Assembly (NCBI GenBank): GCA_022560025.1
Contig: JAFISE010000002.1
Coordinates: forward strand, 496,001 to 560,000
Reading direction: 5' to 3'
DNA: 64,000 nucleotides
Source: Stagonosporopsis chrysanthemi
Taxonomy: Eukaryota > Ascomycota > Dothideomycetes > Pleosporales > Didymellaceae
Shown: positions 32,837 through 44,107 of the stretch, piece after piece
Position numbering within the stretch: the first letter of the stretch is position 1
Layout of the letters: each line of letters begins with the position of its first letter
Made by a program: the position numbers and the translations under genes
Notes under the pieces: model-generated
Told to the model about the DNA's origin: nothing
What the model saw: the letters and a program-made list of their open reading frames with translations, nothing else
The model's database searches: none

Positions 32837-33393
32837 ATGCTAAGCATAACAACCTACAAGGATGAACACTGCCTAGACGTAGATACAGGTCCCATAAAAG
32901 ACGCGAGTCTTGCACTCAATGGCACATGCGTCAGTGTAGCAAAGGGAGAAACTGGGTCATTTGATGTCTCAAACTGGTCTGACTCAGATTACAACTGGAC
33001 ATCGTGCCAAGGCATGTATACCGAGAGTCAAGGCGTGGAGCATACTAACTTGTGGCAGTCTCTATTTACAAAACAATAGAGGATAACTTCAACAGCTCTG
33101 AGCTCTGCACTTTTGAATCTGCCCACGGTAACAATGGTTGCTACCGAGTTTCTGAGTACAGCCATTACAGGATTCATTTTTGTGATGCTGCAGTAATCGA
33201 GCATTGGGAAGATCTCAAGTCACAATCAGGGAAGATTACGCGTCATGTTATTATCGTTGGTGCTGTTTTTGGCAGCGTGGTAGGGCTCGTTTTGACTATT
33301 GCGGCGATTGTGTTGTGGCGAAAGAGGAAGACCAAAAGAATGCATGCACATGGAAAAGCTGAGGAGATTGAGTTGGAACCGCAACAATCTTGA
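32837..33393 (+). CDS. Single-pass membrane protein with Cys-rich ectodomain, no signal peptide
   Basis: Exons are 32837-33011 and 33059-33393, giving 169 residues. The N-terminal part (LSITTYKDEHCLDVDTG, NGTCVSV, WTSCQ) looks like the ectodomain of small fungal surface proteins that begin ITTYxDxxC just after a signal peptide. Exon 2 adds two to three more cysteines (ELCTFES, NNGCYRV, IHFCDAA), a membrane helix (HVIIVGAVFGSVVGLVLTIAAIV) and a basic tail ending ELEPQQS. No signal peptide precedes the ectodomain, because an in-frame stop lies just upstream of ATG 32837. The intron again needs a GC donor (AAG|GCATGT) to hold the phase; branch site ACTAAC and acceptor GGCAG are strong. It may be a decayed gene or one whose first exon I missed. 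The function is unknown. Confidence 0.6.
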
Positions 33394-34182
33394 AGGGTCG
33401 TTTTGCGGCAACGCACAATGTCTCTGGCAATGCATTGCGTGTCAATATTCACAATTCATCGGCCTTTTTTCCTGTTCGCTATCTGATGCGCACCTCCAAA
33501 GACACTCGTGTTAATGATGAATCTCTACCACTAAGACGGAACAACCTAAACATACATCCTATGCGTATGGGGAATTATCTTTTTTTGGAACAAAGTGCAA
33601 TTTTAACAGTCTCCTCCAGAGGAATCTCCCGCGCACCTACCCTACTTTCTGTACATTCATGACATCAAGCCGAGGTTGCGTTCGGTGAGGATGATGGCCT
33701 TTTGTCAAAAGTGTTACCAGAGTGCCTCTCGAGATCTCATTTGATGTTGGGACTCTGGAGGCCTGCGTCGTAGTGATTGTAGAGCGGGAAGAACTATGAT
33801 CAAAGGGCATCTGGCGGTGGGAAGGAACCGAAGCAAATGTTCACAGAGCTCGAAGCCCACATGTGTGGGTGCTTTCACTGTTCATTTGAGTGTATGTGAT
33901 CTTCAAGGCCCTCATGAGGTGCCTAGTGAGCGCTTTACTCAAAGCACGCTGGAAGAGCATGGAAACATGATCTCAGCGACACCGCTTTCTTACCAGTGTC
34001 CAGGGGCACGTTGTGACTTGAAGTATGTGTAGACTATTCTGGTTGTACCTCCGAAGTCTTAGGGCTCCATTTGAAATTTTCTCTGGACAGCTTGATTCAA
34101 TACAGGACAAAGCGGAAATAGATACGCTTGGCGGGCAGAATTCTGTTTTTCCATTCTACCATGTACAATGTTATTCTTCTAA
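33394..34182. other. Convergent spacer
   Basis: A 789-bp region between the 3' ends of the membrane-protein gene and the C2H2 gene. Short frames have no motif. I see no repeat or RNA gene. Confidence 0.5.
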
Positions 34183-35854
34183 TTACAGTGCGTTTCGCCG
34201 AAATGGGGGCTTGAGAAAGGGAAGATCAGCTATGTGATATTTACGGTGGTGCTTTAGCCGTGCATCCTGGCGATTGAAGACCTTGTCACAGCCATTAACG
34301 CCACAGGGGTATTTCGTTTCTCCATGAACCAGTCTTAGATGCCGACGAAGATTTCCTCGCCGGTACGAGCCGGTGAATTGAGCCTGACAGCTACTGCAAC
34401 AAAGGACATCGTCCACTACTTCTGAGGAGACTGATGATGGTACAGTGTCACCTCCTAGCATAGGGAGTATGTCCTGTGGCGCATCAAAGCACAAAGAGGG
34501 CCATGGGGACTCTCTGCTCGAGGTTCTACAAGACTTAGCCCACTTCTTTGGATGTTCTAAGGGTCCACAAACAGGCTAGTGGTGACTGATGAATGTATCG
34601 GTTGAAGATGCGTTGTCGTGTGCAAGTTTAGGTCGCTGATTATACCAAAACCTGGGGTATTTGTGTAGCTACATGGCTCATAGATGTTTCCAAGGTATTG
34701 GGTTGAAGCTTCTGTCGATAGAGCTGGTACGAGCTGAGGCGAGGAGACCGGAAAAGCAGGTTCCTCAAAACTAGCTTGGGGCGTAATAGCATCGTATATG
34801 CTGAGGGCTTGCGCGCTTCTCCTAGCCAGACCAGACTCCATTAGATACGGATTGTAGTCAACTTCGATATGCCGCTCACGCAAGACATTGTGCGAGGAGG
34901 GCGACGAAGGTTGATCCGAAGTGATACTGTCAGAGTATATTAGGTCGGCGGACGGTCGATCCAAACGTTGCTGAGTAATGTCTCGAGGCTACTAAGGTCG
35001 GTGAGGAAAAACTTGTATACAGCCGAACGGTAGCTTACTTTACTGCGCTCTTTCAGCTGGTTACAAAGCAACCGCCACTGCTGCTGCTGGCCTTGGCCCC
35101 TGTGTTGCGAACCAATGATGTCGCAAAATTGTCCATCTTCACCATGATCACGATCGAAAACATCCTTGTCGAGGAAGTTCTCGTTGCACATGGGACAAAG
35201 CTCTACGAATATTGAATGGGGCGGCCGCGAGAGGTGTCGACGGACATAGGACATGCTCTTTGCTTTGACGCCCGAGCAAGTCGGTTTAACACCAAGTTCA
35301 CGCTCCGCAACTCGCTGTGGACATGGCAGATGCCCTTTATTGTGATTAGATCTAGGCAACATTGGACGGGTTGTCGCTGAACAACCTGGTTCTTGGTCTC
35401 TTCGTAGCGAAGGGGGCTCATCGTCTCGACAAGTTGATGGTATGGTGGAATCGGTTGCATTCTTGTACATGCGTCAGTGCTGACAGCAGAGAACGATGTG
35501 ACTTGTACTCACATGAGAAGTGCTCTGTGGTTCGTCGTTCGCGTACTGGCTCCCCAAGTAGCTGCTGAAAGCTTCGTCAAAGACTATGCTCTCCTCCCAT
35601 TCTCCGAGTGCGGCCCCGAAATCGAAGTCGGCTGGATGTTCAGTGTGACTGCCAATCAACGGCGTCCCCAGATCATTCAGGCTAGTCTCCTGTAGGTCAA
35701 AGCTGACAATATCATGAGCCAACGGTGCTTGGTAATTGTCAGTGAGAAGATCGTCGAGTTCGTGGTTGAAGTCCTCCAGAGGAGGTCCTTCGAAGGGATG
35801 CCAGAAGCCATCCTCAAAAGGAAACTGAGACCCGGTAAAAGTATAGTCTGACAT
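34183..35854 (-). CDS. C2H2 zinc-finger transcription factor
   Basis: Four exons (35854-35513, 35461-35039, 34970-34573, 34525-34183) with introns of 51, 68 and 47 bp encode 501 residues. The N-terminal third is acidic and rich in aromatic residues (FEDGFWHPFEGPPLEDF), like an activation domain. A degenerate finger-like CPMCNENF...DRDHG lies in exon 2. The C-terminal exon carries two zinc fingers: C-x2-C...H-x4-H in LCCSSCQAQF / GNLRRHLRLVH and C-x4-C...H-x4-H in YPCGVNGCDKVF / ARLKHHRKYH. They are likely to bind DNA. The protein ends 20 residues after the second finger. Each splice junction conserves phase and joins otherwise closed frames. The targets are unknown; it is the likely regulator of nearby or distant genes, with no operator seen. 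Confidence 0.85.
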
Positions 35855-36530
35855 GACACAAACCTCGAGCGTCAATAACTGAAGGACCTGCCCCGATTGT
35901 TCTGATTAGGGAAGGACGTTCCCTGTGGGACACTTGGAGTGAATTTATCCACTCATCAGATCAGCGATGATTGGTTGTGCAGCCGCACAGTCTGAGATTG
36001 GCTTGCATATATGCAGGCTTGCTTACTTGCGCACCTGCATACTTGCGTATTTGCGTAGATGCCTTGTTGCCTGACAACGCAGCAGGGAATATTAAGTGTC
36101 TCCAATGACTGTAAATTCAATAAGGCCTGTTGAATCATACCAGAGCTTTGGTAATATTATACGGTAGAAGTCTTAAGCACCGTGGAAGCATCCACAATGT
36201 TTGAAAGAAAGTCCTGAGGGCTAGTCATGGCGCCATCATAGTTTGGACTTTTCATTATGTTTCGCCATGGTCGTAGAGTGCTTGCCTTTGATGGTCAAAT
36301 GCGAAGACAATTGTATGCGTAAGGGTCTACATCGCAACACTCTTCGGTGAGTTCACGTTATCTTCGAATAGCCATTATCGAGATAGACGAGTGGCAGCAG
36401 GGCCAAAATTTCAGGCAAATACTTGAAAGGGTATCATGAAGGAGGATCGAAAGTCACAGATCGACGCTCGCAACAGCGACACGAGTATGAAGTAACCCAG
36501 ATCTACTTGGAGCTAGGCGGTATTCATTAC
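35855..36530. other. Spacer upstream of the C2H2 gene
   Basis: A 676-bp intergenic region on the minus-strand side of two co-oriented genes. Near 36000-36060 there are loose repeats of CTTGC and TGCATA-like words (GCTTGCATATATGCAGGCTTGC), without a regular period. No gene is seen. Confidence 0.45.
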
Positions 36531-38306
36531 TCAAGCCCAAACACCCAGCGTCCAGCTCATGCGGTCACCAGCACCGCGCGCAACGCCAGGACCCATGCTT
36601 TGTCGTTGCGGAATGACAGAAACCTCCTTGTCTCTTGACGCGCCTTGCAGTCCGTGCTGCAGGTACCGCTCCCGCTCGATCTCGACAATGCCTCGAATCC
36701 TGTGGTTGGTGACGAGACTAGCTCCTGCCCAAGCACCAAGCGTCTGCACACCTCTGATCGTACCACCAATGCTGCACTCGAGTGGAGGTCCATTCCTTAA
36801 GCTGGTGCTGGCGAGCTTAATATCGATATTATCGATCTCAGGCTCCTGCAAACCAGCCGACAAGGGGGCACGCGGTGTGGTAGTATCAGATGGATGGGAA
36901 ACCTTGTCTACATCACTTTGTATCCTCGCGGCTAGATTGCGCTGCTGTGATCGCAATCGCTCCTCGTGTCGTGCTGCGCCTCTGCCATATGTCCTGACTG
37001 GGTCCCAGCCTCTCGACATCACTAGGGCTTCCAACTCTTTCAGTATGCGAGTCTTCAAGCCTGGCATTTCCGCCACTCCACCTGTTATGACAATGCGTGA
37101 CATACACAGTCGGCGAACATCAATCGGGAGAGCGACCAGTGTGCGGTAGATAAGGTGATGTATAGGAAGTTCTTCATCGTCAAATCTTACTTCATCGTCA
37201 TCTTTCTTTTTCAATGATGCTTCTGACTCAAAGAGTATGTTCTCGGCGGGCTTGGCTAAAGTAGCGAGTGCTATCTTGAGCTCCGTCGGCGGTGTGTGCT
37301 TCGGGAATGGAATTGTAATGGTGGGTGGGGGACTCTCAACAGCGTCTTCCCACTCCTCCAGCTCCGGCGCCTCGGGTGCGGTGAAGTAGACGGTCCTCCG
37401 ATTGCCTCTGGAACTTGGCTTGCACCATCCCACGCGTGTAAGCACCTCTTCTGCCTCTTCGAACGATATCTCTGCCTTTGGCGCATCTGCTGTAGCGTTC
37501 TCATCAAGCTCAGTATTCAGCACCTTTGCCATCTCCTCACTCAGCCACTTGCCTGCTCGCAAAGACCGCTTCTCGTGTACCTCACGATACTCGCAAACCG
37601 CTGTGACCAGTGTCTCGGCCCAACCTACGTCAACGACCAGAGCTGATCGAAGGCCTGCGGCCACAGTAGAGAGAACAGGGTTCGACATGAGCGTGATGCT
37701 GGGTGCGTGGAAGCCCTTGAACAGTATATCAAGGATCTTCGAAAGCAGCGCATGCGGTAATCGTGGTGGGAGCGCTAGGGAGACGCGTCGCGGTTTCGAG
37801 TCGAGCAAGAAGTATTTCGTAAACGCCTCTCGCATAGTCCTTTCGAATTTGTCCCCCAGAAGCTCCATATCAACTTTCGTAACGTCCAGGCAATACAGTC
37901 CATGATCTTCGCCCCATTGCTGGAGTTTTCGCGCCTGGAACTGATCGTCATGTTCGCCCTGCTCTTGAACAATCCTCTTTTGCCGCCGTTTCTGACCATA
38001 GCCTGGATCGTATTGCCTGTAATCACCTACCCTTCGCTGCCGATCTGGACCGAATGGAAGCGTGCATCGCGGGGCATTTTCGCCAGGAAAGCCTGCTCGC
38101 ACGAACCGCGAACCTATCTCAACAACCACATACTCATCGTCGGTACGATAGCTGGTGCCCGGTGAACTGTAAAGGGAGGATGTTCCACGCTGTAGAGGGG
38201 TGCGCGGCGTTTCGGGGGTGGAGGCTAGGTCTGCAAGGCGAGGAGTTGTGCCTCTCACAGAACGTCCCAAGGAAGCAGACACTTTGCGCTCGCCGCTTAT
38301 TGACAT
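36531..38306 (-). CDS. arp10: Actin-related protein, Arp10/RO7-like dynactin pointed-end subunit
   Basis: A single exon from ATG 38306 encodes 591 residues. A Ser/Thr-rich N-terminal tail of about 55 residues precedes the actin fold, which opens with YVVVEIGSRFVRAGFPGE. Later hallmarks are VSLALPPRLPHALLSKIL, the hydrophobic strand SALVVDVGWAETLVTAV and SRIVITGGVAEMPGLKTRI, the phosphate-2 region of actins. Charged inserts (KKKDDDEVRFDDEE) and a long C-terminal extension make it much larger than actin (375 residues), which fits the divergent fungal Arp10 group, including Neurospora RO7. In dynactin this subunit caps the pointed end of the Arp1 filament and supports nuclear migration by dynein. 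The subfamily is inferred from divergence and length. It is divergent from NOP58 across 291 bp. Confidence 0.85.
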   Translation of the reverse strand: MSISGERKVSASLGRSVRGTTPRLADLASTPETPRTPLQRGTSSLYSSPGTSYRTDDEYVVVEIGSRFVRAGFPGENAPRCTLPFGPDRQRRVGDYRQYDPGYGQKRRQKRIVQEQGEHDDQFQARKLQQWGEDHGLYCLDVTKVDMELLGDKFERTMREAFTKYFLLDSKPRRVSLALPPRLPHALLSKILDILFKGFHAPSITLMSNPVLSTVAAGLRSALVVDVGWAETLVTAVCEYREVHEKRSLRAGKWLSEEMAKVLNTELDENATADAPKAEISFEEAEEVLTRVGWCKPSSRGNRRTVYFTAPEAPELEEWEDAVESPPPTITIPFPKHTPPTELKIALATLAKPAENILFESEASLKKKDDDEVRFDDEELPIHHLIYRTLVALPIDVRRLCMSRIVITGGVAEMPGLKTRILKELEALVMSRGWDPVRTYGRGAARHEERLRSQQRNLAARIQSDVDKVSHPSDTTTPRAPLSAGLQEPEIDNIDIKLASTSLRNGPPLECSIGGTIRGVQTLGAWAGASLVTNHRIRGIVEIERERYLQHGLQGASRDKEVSVIPQRQSMGPGVARGAGDRMSWTLGVWA

Positions 38307-38597
38307 TGTGGTAAGCCCTGGTGGCCGAAGAAGTTGTTGTGCTTCACGACATGATGACGAGCTTAATCATTGATACTCGATGGGGCCCTGGATTGTTTGT
38401 CGACGCGCCAAATACGCTTGTGCACTTTTGGCACTAGCCTCCCTTTTTGCCAAGGCAAAAAATATATTCGAGGAAGCTACGACCGGCGCAAAATTGACCA
38501 GCACCGACAACCCTCGCGCTCCCAAACCGCAAAATCCCCAGCTCGAACGGAGTAGTGACACCGAAACACCGTCACTTCGAGCATAGAAAGAAGAAAA
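38307..38597. promoter_or_regulatory. Bidirectional promoter between Arp10-like gene and NOP58
   Basis: Two divergent housekeeping-type genes share this 291-bp interval, so it must contain both promoters. I do not see a convincing TATA box; pyrimidine-rich stretches lie toward each start. Confidence 0.6.
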
Positions 38598-40446
38598 ATG
38601 GGTCTTTTCATCCTTACCGAGACGAGGTACGACTGCTACGAGTGCGCACCAAGTCGCAGAGCACGAAAGACTGACATACAATTGCAGCGCGGGTTATGCT
38701 TTGTTCAAGTCCAAGGACAAGAAGCTGCTCAGCAAAGGCGATGAGCTCAGCAAGGATGTCTCGACCGTTGTCGAGTCGCTGAAGCTGAAGAAGTTCACCA
38801 AGTTCGACAGTGCCGTCACCGCGCTCAATGAAGCCGCTGCCCTCACCGACGGCAAGGTCAGCTCCATGCTCGGCAACCTGCTGCAGGAGCTCAAGGACGA
38901 GACCAAGGCATCTTGTATGCACCGCGATCCATTTGAGACAGGAATTGCGGAGCGCTAACAATCTGCAGTGGCTGTCGCTGACCCCAAGCTCGCCAACTCT
39001 ATCGCACAGTTCCCCGGCCTTTCCATCAAGCCCATCTCCGACTCCTCCACCCAGGATGTCTACCGCGCCATCCGTGAGCACATGACCTCGCTCATCCCCG
39101 ACCTAGTCCCTGCTGAGATGGACTCGACCCGCCTCGGTCTTGCGCATTCGCTCTCCCGTCACAAGCTCAAGTTCTCGCCCGACAAGGTCGACACCATGAT
39201 CATCCAGTCCATTGCCAGTCTCGACGTCCTCGACAAGCAGCTCAACACATACGCCATGCGTGTGAAGGAATGGTACGGCTGGCACTTCCCCGAGCTTGCC
39301 AGAATTTTGAACGACAACCTCGCCTACTCTAAGGTTGTTCTTAAGATGGGTTTCCGCACAAACTCCAAGGACGCCGATCTGTCCGGCATCCTGCCTGAAG
39401 AGATCGAGGCTGCCGTCAAGGCCGCCGCTGAGATTAGTATGGGTACAGAGATCTCCGAAGAGGATTTGGAGGCCACCAGCGCTCTCGCCGAGCAGGTCGT
39501 CGACCTCACCGAGCACCGTCAGAACCTCGGCGCATACTTGTCCTCGCGCATGCAGGCTCTTGCCCCTAACCTGACTGCTCTCGTTGGTGAGCTTGTCGGT
39601 GCCCGCCTCATCGCACACGCTGGTTCCCTCATGAACCTAGCCAAGTCCCCCGGTTCCACCATTCAGATCCTCGGTGCCGAGAAGGCGCTGTTCCGTGCGC
39701 TCAAGACCAAGCACGACACCCCCAAGTACGGTGTAAGTAGAACTAACTCTTACGCCTCCCACGTCAGATGCTAATTTTGACAGCTCATCTACCACGCCTC
39801 GCTCATTGGTCAGGCAACTGGCAAGAACAAGGGAAAGATCGCCCGTATGCTCGCTGCCAAGTCCGCTCTTGGTCTGCGTGTCGACGCCCTCAGCACATGG
39901 GGCATTACCTCCGAGGACAAGGGTGATGAGCCCACTGAGGAGGAGAAGTCACAGATTGGTCGTGATGCCCGCCTTGGTATCGAGAGGAGACTGAGGGCGC
40001 TCGAGGGCAAGCCTCTCAAGAGCATCCCCAACGCCAACGCCACCGCACTCGGCTCCGGCCAGAAGTGGGACGTCAAGGAGGCGCGCAAGTACAACCCTGA
40101 CGCCGACGGTTTGACTGGCGAGGAGCCCGCAGCCAACGGCACCACACCGAAGAAGCTCGTTCAGGAAGTCGACGAGGACGAGTCCATGGTCGACGCCGAT
40201 GACGCTGAGGACTCCGACTCAGAGGAGGAGACCAAGGCCACCAAGGGCGGCGACAAGGCGTCGAAGAAGGCAGAGAAGGAGGCCAAGAAGGCACGAAAGG
40301 CCGAGCGTGCCGCAAAGCGCGCAGAGAAGGAGGCCAAGAAGGCCGCAAAGGAGGCCAAGAAGTCGTCAAAGGACTCGAAGAAGAGGAAATCCGAAGACGA
40401 CGACTCGACAGACAAGAAGAAGAAGAAGAAGAAGAGCAAGGACTAG
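38598..40446 (+). CDS. NOP58: Nucleolar protein NOP58, box C/D snoRNP core
   Basis: Four exons (38598-38626, 38688-38914, 38969-39732, 39784-40446) encode 560 residues; introns are 61, 54 and 51 bp. The start MGLFILTETSAGYALFKSKD is typical of NOP58. The NOSIC region and central coiled coil include DLVPAEMDSTRLGLAHSLSR. The Nop domain reads [20 protein letters not shown] and IYHASLIGQATGKNKGKIAR, which bind the K-turn RNA-protein complex. A Lys/Glu-rich KKE tail fills the last 120 residues. The protein scaffolds fibrillarin and box C/D snoRNAs for rRNA 2'-O-methylation in the nucleolus. All exon joins match the family sequence. Confidence is very high. Confidence 0.97.
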
Positions 40447-40863
40447 ACTCGCACACACTCGCCATCTTGACTGATGTCGATATTGTACGTTTGACCATGT
40501 GAAAAATGGGTGGCGTTCTGGGATCTACCGTTTTTCTTGTTCCTTTTCTTATTGCGCTTTTCAGAATCGCATGTGGGCGCGTGGCGCAAGGCTGGATTCA
40601 TGTACCATTTCTTGTTGATGATGGCATTGCATACTGGAGATGGACGCGACAAGATGAGATGCGGTGCGGATGGGATACCCGCTAGTCTATGCATACAATT
40701 TCACGCAAAAATGTTCATACCCGCCGTTTGATATCTGTGTGATGCCTCCTCGTCCATCACCACAGAGCACATCGCCCCTTCACGAGTGTCGTCGCATGTT
40801 CATACATCATCGCACCCCCTATCCCTCCTCCCCGTCCTCCAAACAAAACGTCCTACTAACCCT
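40447..40863. other. Convergent spacer between NOP58 and RPC9
   Basis: A 417-bp convergent interval holding both 3' untranslated regions. No gene is seen. Confidence 0.5.
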
Positions 40864-41816
40864 CTACTCCTCCTTTGCCCTCCTCTTGACCTTTCTCTTC
40901 TTCTTCGCAGCACCCAAAAGCTTATTGTTAATCTTCGCCAGATTCTCCTCCTCAACCCCCTCAGGAATAGCCCCTTCCTCTTCTTCAAACACCTGCTTGA
41001 TCCTAGCCAGAATGCCTTGTAGCTGGGCTTCGTCGAAGCGCTGGTCGGCCTGTGCGATTTGTCAATAACCAGCTTACACACGTGAAATGACAGGCAACAT
41101 GAGATGGAAGGCGCAGGGACTGTGTCAGAGGGCGACGAACCTCCTCGATGATCAACTCAAGCATGACCTGCGTTGTCGGCCGCAGATTGTAGATCTGTAT
41201 GAACTCGGCTTTGTTCAGTGTGTAATCCGACGCCAGCTTACGGAACAGCGAGTGCGACCCTTTGTACAGCGTCATTGGCCTGTCGGGATGCGTTTCTGTG
41301 AGGGTCGCGGTTGCGTAGTCTGGGGTTTGCAGGTAGGAAAGGCCCTATTGGGGGTGTTGGTTAGGGCTGGGATTCATGTGGGTAGCAATGTAGAGGAGGG
41401 CAGGGACATGGAGCTTGTGGCGGATGGAGAGGACGTACATCGCGGAGCATGTGCTCGAGGCCTTTGGGCTTCCTGCGCTCGCGGTCTGTGCCGTCTTCGC
41501 CGGTGTATTCAGCATCTTCTTGGCGCAGGTGCAGGAGGAGTTCGTGGTTTGTGATGAGTGCTGACTGCGAGTTTTTGATCTGATTGTGTTAGTGTTTGGC
41601 TTGGGTGGATGGAAAGGTCAAATCGGCGGTCGAGATTATCATATCTTGCGTAAGAAATAGAACAGAAGAGCGTGCATGGTGAGGGATACTAGAAGCAATG
41701 CTTGAGTTTGAAAGCGGACAAGACAGTGTTTGAGTCATGCAGTGAATTGACAACAGCGGAGGATATGTAGGAGTTCTTAAGCCGAGATGTAAAGTCGATT
41801 GTCCACTTACATGCAT
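40864..41816 (-). CDS. RPC9: RNA polymerase III subunit RPC9 (Rpc17)
   Basis: Four exons (41816-41811, 41579-41439, 41344-41141, 41049-40864) encode 178 residues. Exon 1 holds only ATGCAT before a GTAAGT donor; joining to exon 2 gives MHIKNSQSALITNHELLLHL, the expected N terminus of RPC9 (compare the usual SA(L/V)LTNYEVL). Later blocks are LYKGSHSLFRKLASDYTLNK, AEFIQIYNLRPTTQVMLELI and the HRDC-like end ADQRFDEAQLQGILARIKQV. A basic tail (KKKRKVKRRAKEE) follows. The introns are 231, 94 and 91 bp, longer than most in the window. RPC9 pairs with RPC8 in the Pol III stalk that binds TFIIIB during initiation at tRNA and 5S genes. Splice phases are all consistent. Confidence 0.92.
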
Positions 41817-44107
41817 TGTGTCTATAGTGGTTGGTTGCTCAAGGTCAGTCGAGCTTACGGAGCAGCGTTTGCACGCCAACGAATCGTAGAGAAGACTTGG
41901 GCTTTTTCAATGGCCTAGTCGATGTAAGTGAACGTCACAAAGGCAGATTGAGGCATCGCTGTCTTCGCGACTCCAACAGGGATCGCAACGTCTCGGACCG
42001 TGATCAACACCAAGATTCACCCGTGGTTGTGCCGGGTTGGCGAGATGGAGCACAAGCAATGATTGAACTGAGATATGCCGCGCTTCCTACCTCTCTGTAC
42101 GATCTACTTGTCAAGACGAAGCTTCCGTAGCCAAGCCAAGCGCGAGAGCTTGAAGTCTCTTTGGTGTTGATAGTCCTTGATTGGATCGCGAGGTTGTCAA
42201 TTTTATTCAAAGGTGCAGAAAGGCACTTTTTCGCTAGCGCGACGCACGGACATGCTGCTCAACCCATGAGCTTGAGCCATGTCGTACATTCAAGTAGTTG
42301 TTTGTTGTGTTTCTTCATTACACAGTTGTGGGATTGCAATATGACAAAGTAGACTCTGACGGCCACTCGAGCCAGGCCCTCCCCGTACAAGAGGACGTGT
42401 AACGATTGGCTCAGCACTACGGCTATGTATCCGGCCAGCCTTGACAACCCCGCGCAGTTGAACCGGGCGGAGATATCTTGAAACCTAAGTAGTCTCTGTT
42501 TCAACGCTTCTGGTATTCCCGAGAAGAAGACACGGGCGATACGACCTTTAGCTCGAGCCCGTGTATAGATTCGGCATTATCGTTATCACAAACAAGCTGC
42601 TAAAGAATGCCCCAACATACTGCACTCCCATCTGGCTGGCTCACGAAGTCCAGTCACAGGAGTTCATCCAACTTGGCGAACTCGCCAAGCAGTCCAACCA
42701 CCTCATGTTGGATGCACGAGAAACCGCAGCTTTCCTAGCCAAGGGTACTCCCTGATTTGGCTGTTGCAAGATGGCCTCGGCTCAACACATGCGTCGGCCG
42801 ACCTTGAGTGAGCATGTTGTGAAGGTCGTCGTTCATTTCTATGTCCGTCAACAAGTAAATCAGCACATCCTCGACTCAGGCCAAAGGACGCAATTTGACG
42901 AGGCAGGGCAACGCTGTCGAGGCACTTGCTAGGCAGACAGAGGGCGGGCAGATAAGAATACCATTGCGGGTAAGGCGTATGCATATGGCATTTTCCGTGG
43001 ACGCTGTCAGATGCCGTGTCAAAACGAGACAGCCGTGAGCGCTAAGCAGCACAAAGTTTCTCAGCATTGAGTCTAGACTGCAGCCGACAACACTCGAAGT
43101 GCACTGTTGGTGGTGGAATGGTGCATTCGACCGGGGTCTGGTAGTGCAGCCCGAGCTGTGGGTGTTGCAATCTCACAAACACCTGGGGGATCTAAGTGCT
43201 GTCGGACAACTGTAACTTAGTATCACTATCGTGTGCTCGACTTCGGCGCATTTTGACGGACGTGTCGAGGGCAGGGTGTTCCTGCGAGCACGATTCGTAT
43301 CGGTGCCAGGATCCGCGGGAAGCTTGGGTCGCAGAAACCTCAGAAAAGGCGTACCATCCACGTACCAACTTACGAGTCTACGAGAGCTAAGGGCCTTGGT
43401 TCGGTTCGCCGCAATCGCACGAGGTGATTCGCCGTCGGTCATTACAACAATCGGCGTATCGTGTACAAATGATGCGAGCGAACGATGCATGGAAAATCGA
43501 TCGATGCTATCAAGTCATGATCGCGCTGCGCACTAAGCCGGGCGCCAGCCTCTCTCACAAGGCCAGTAGCAAAGTCAGGCCATGCCTCAAGTGAGGATGT
43601 GCAGCAGAGCCTTTGAGGCAGAGTCTGGCCTTCTGCGGACCTTTTGACGCACGGGCGCTCTATTTCTAAAACGACTACGAGCCGCCCGTTGGTGGGCGCT
43701 ATTCACCTCTTGCAGCAAGCTGCGCAACACACATCCTCCTCCCGCAGTGCGCTGTCGCCTGCCCGTTCGTGCACAGGACTACCGCTCTTTCACGCTGCTC
43801 CCTGGGCTACTGCTCTCCATTCGCGCGTCTGCTGCCCGTCACACCGCACGCACGTCGACTCTCTTCTCTCCTCCGCTGACAGGCCTCTTGCAGTCTTGGC
43901 GTGCACCTCCACCCCTCAGCAACCGTGGGCAGCCCTCAGACTAGGTGCAAGTGGAGCCACGGCCTTACCCATTCGGTTGTCAGATCTTTCAGCCACGTTT
44001 CTGCTCTACCTGGCCACCCACCTCGCTGCTCCTAGTAGCGTGACCAAGCCGATTGCGATCAAGCAGCGCCCGCACCAAGAACCTTCGAGGTCACTGCCAC
44101 CCCGGAC
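41817..44107. other. 2.3-kb gap with no confident gene
   Basis: The largest gene-poor interval on the right half. A 64-codon frame (42561-42755, beginning GTG) has reasonably protein-like composition in its second half (QSQEFIQLGELAKQSNHLM) but no ATG or motif. The frame at 43644-44267 overlaps the next gene in another frame and is probably leader sequence. No repeat or RNA gene was recognised. Confidence 0.4.

Noticed and set aside
42561..42755. A 64-codon plus-strand frame with fairly protein-like composition
   Set aside because: It lacks an ATG and splice partners, and I recognise no family; could be a gene fragment but the evidence is too thin.
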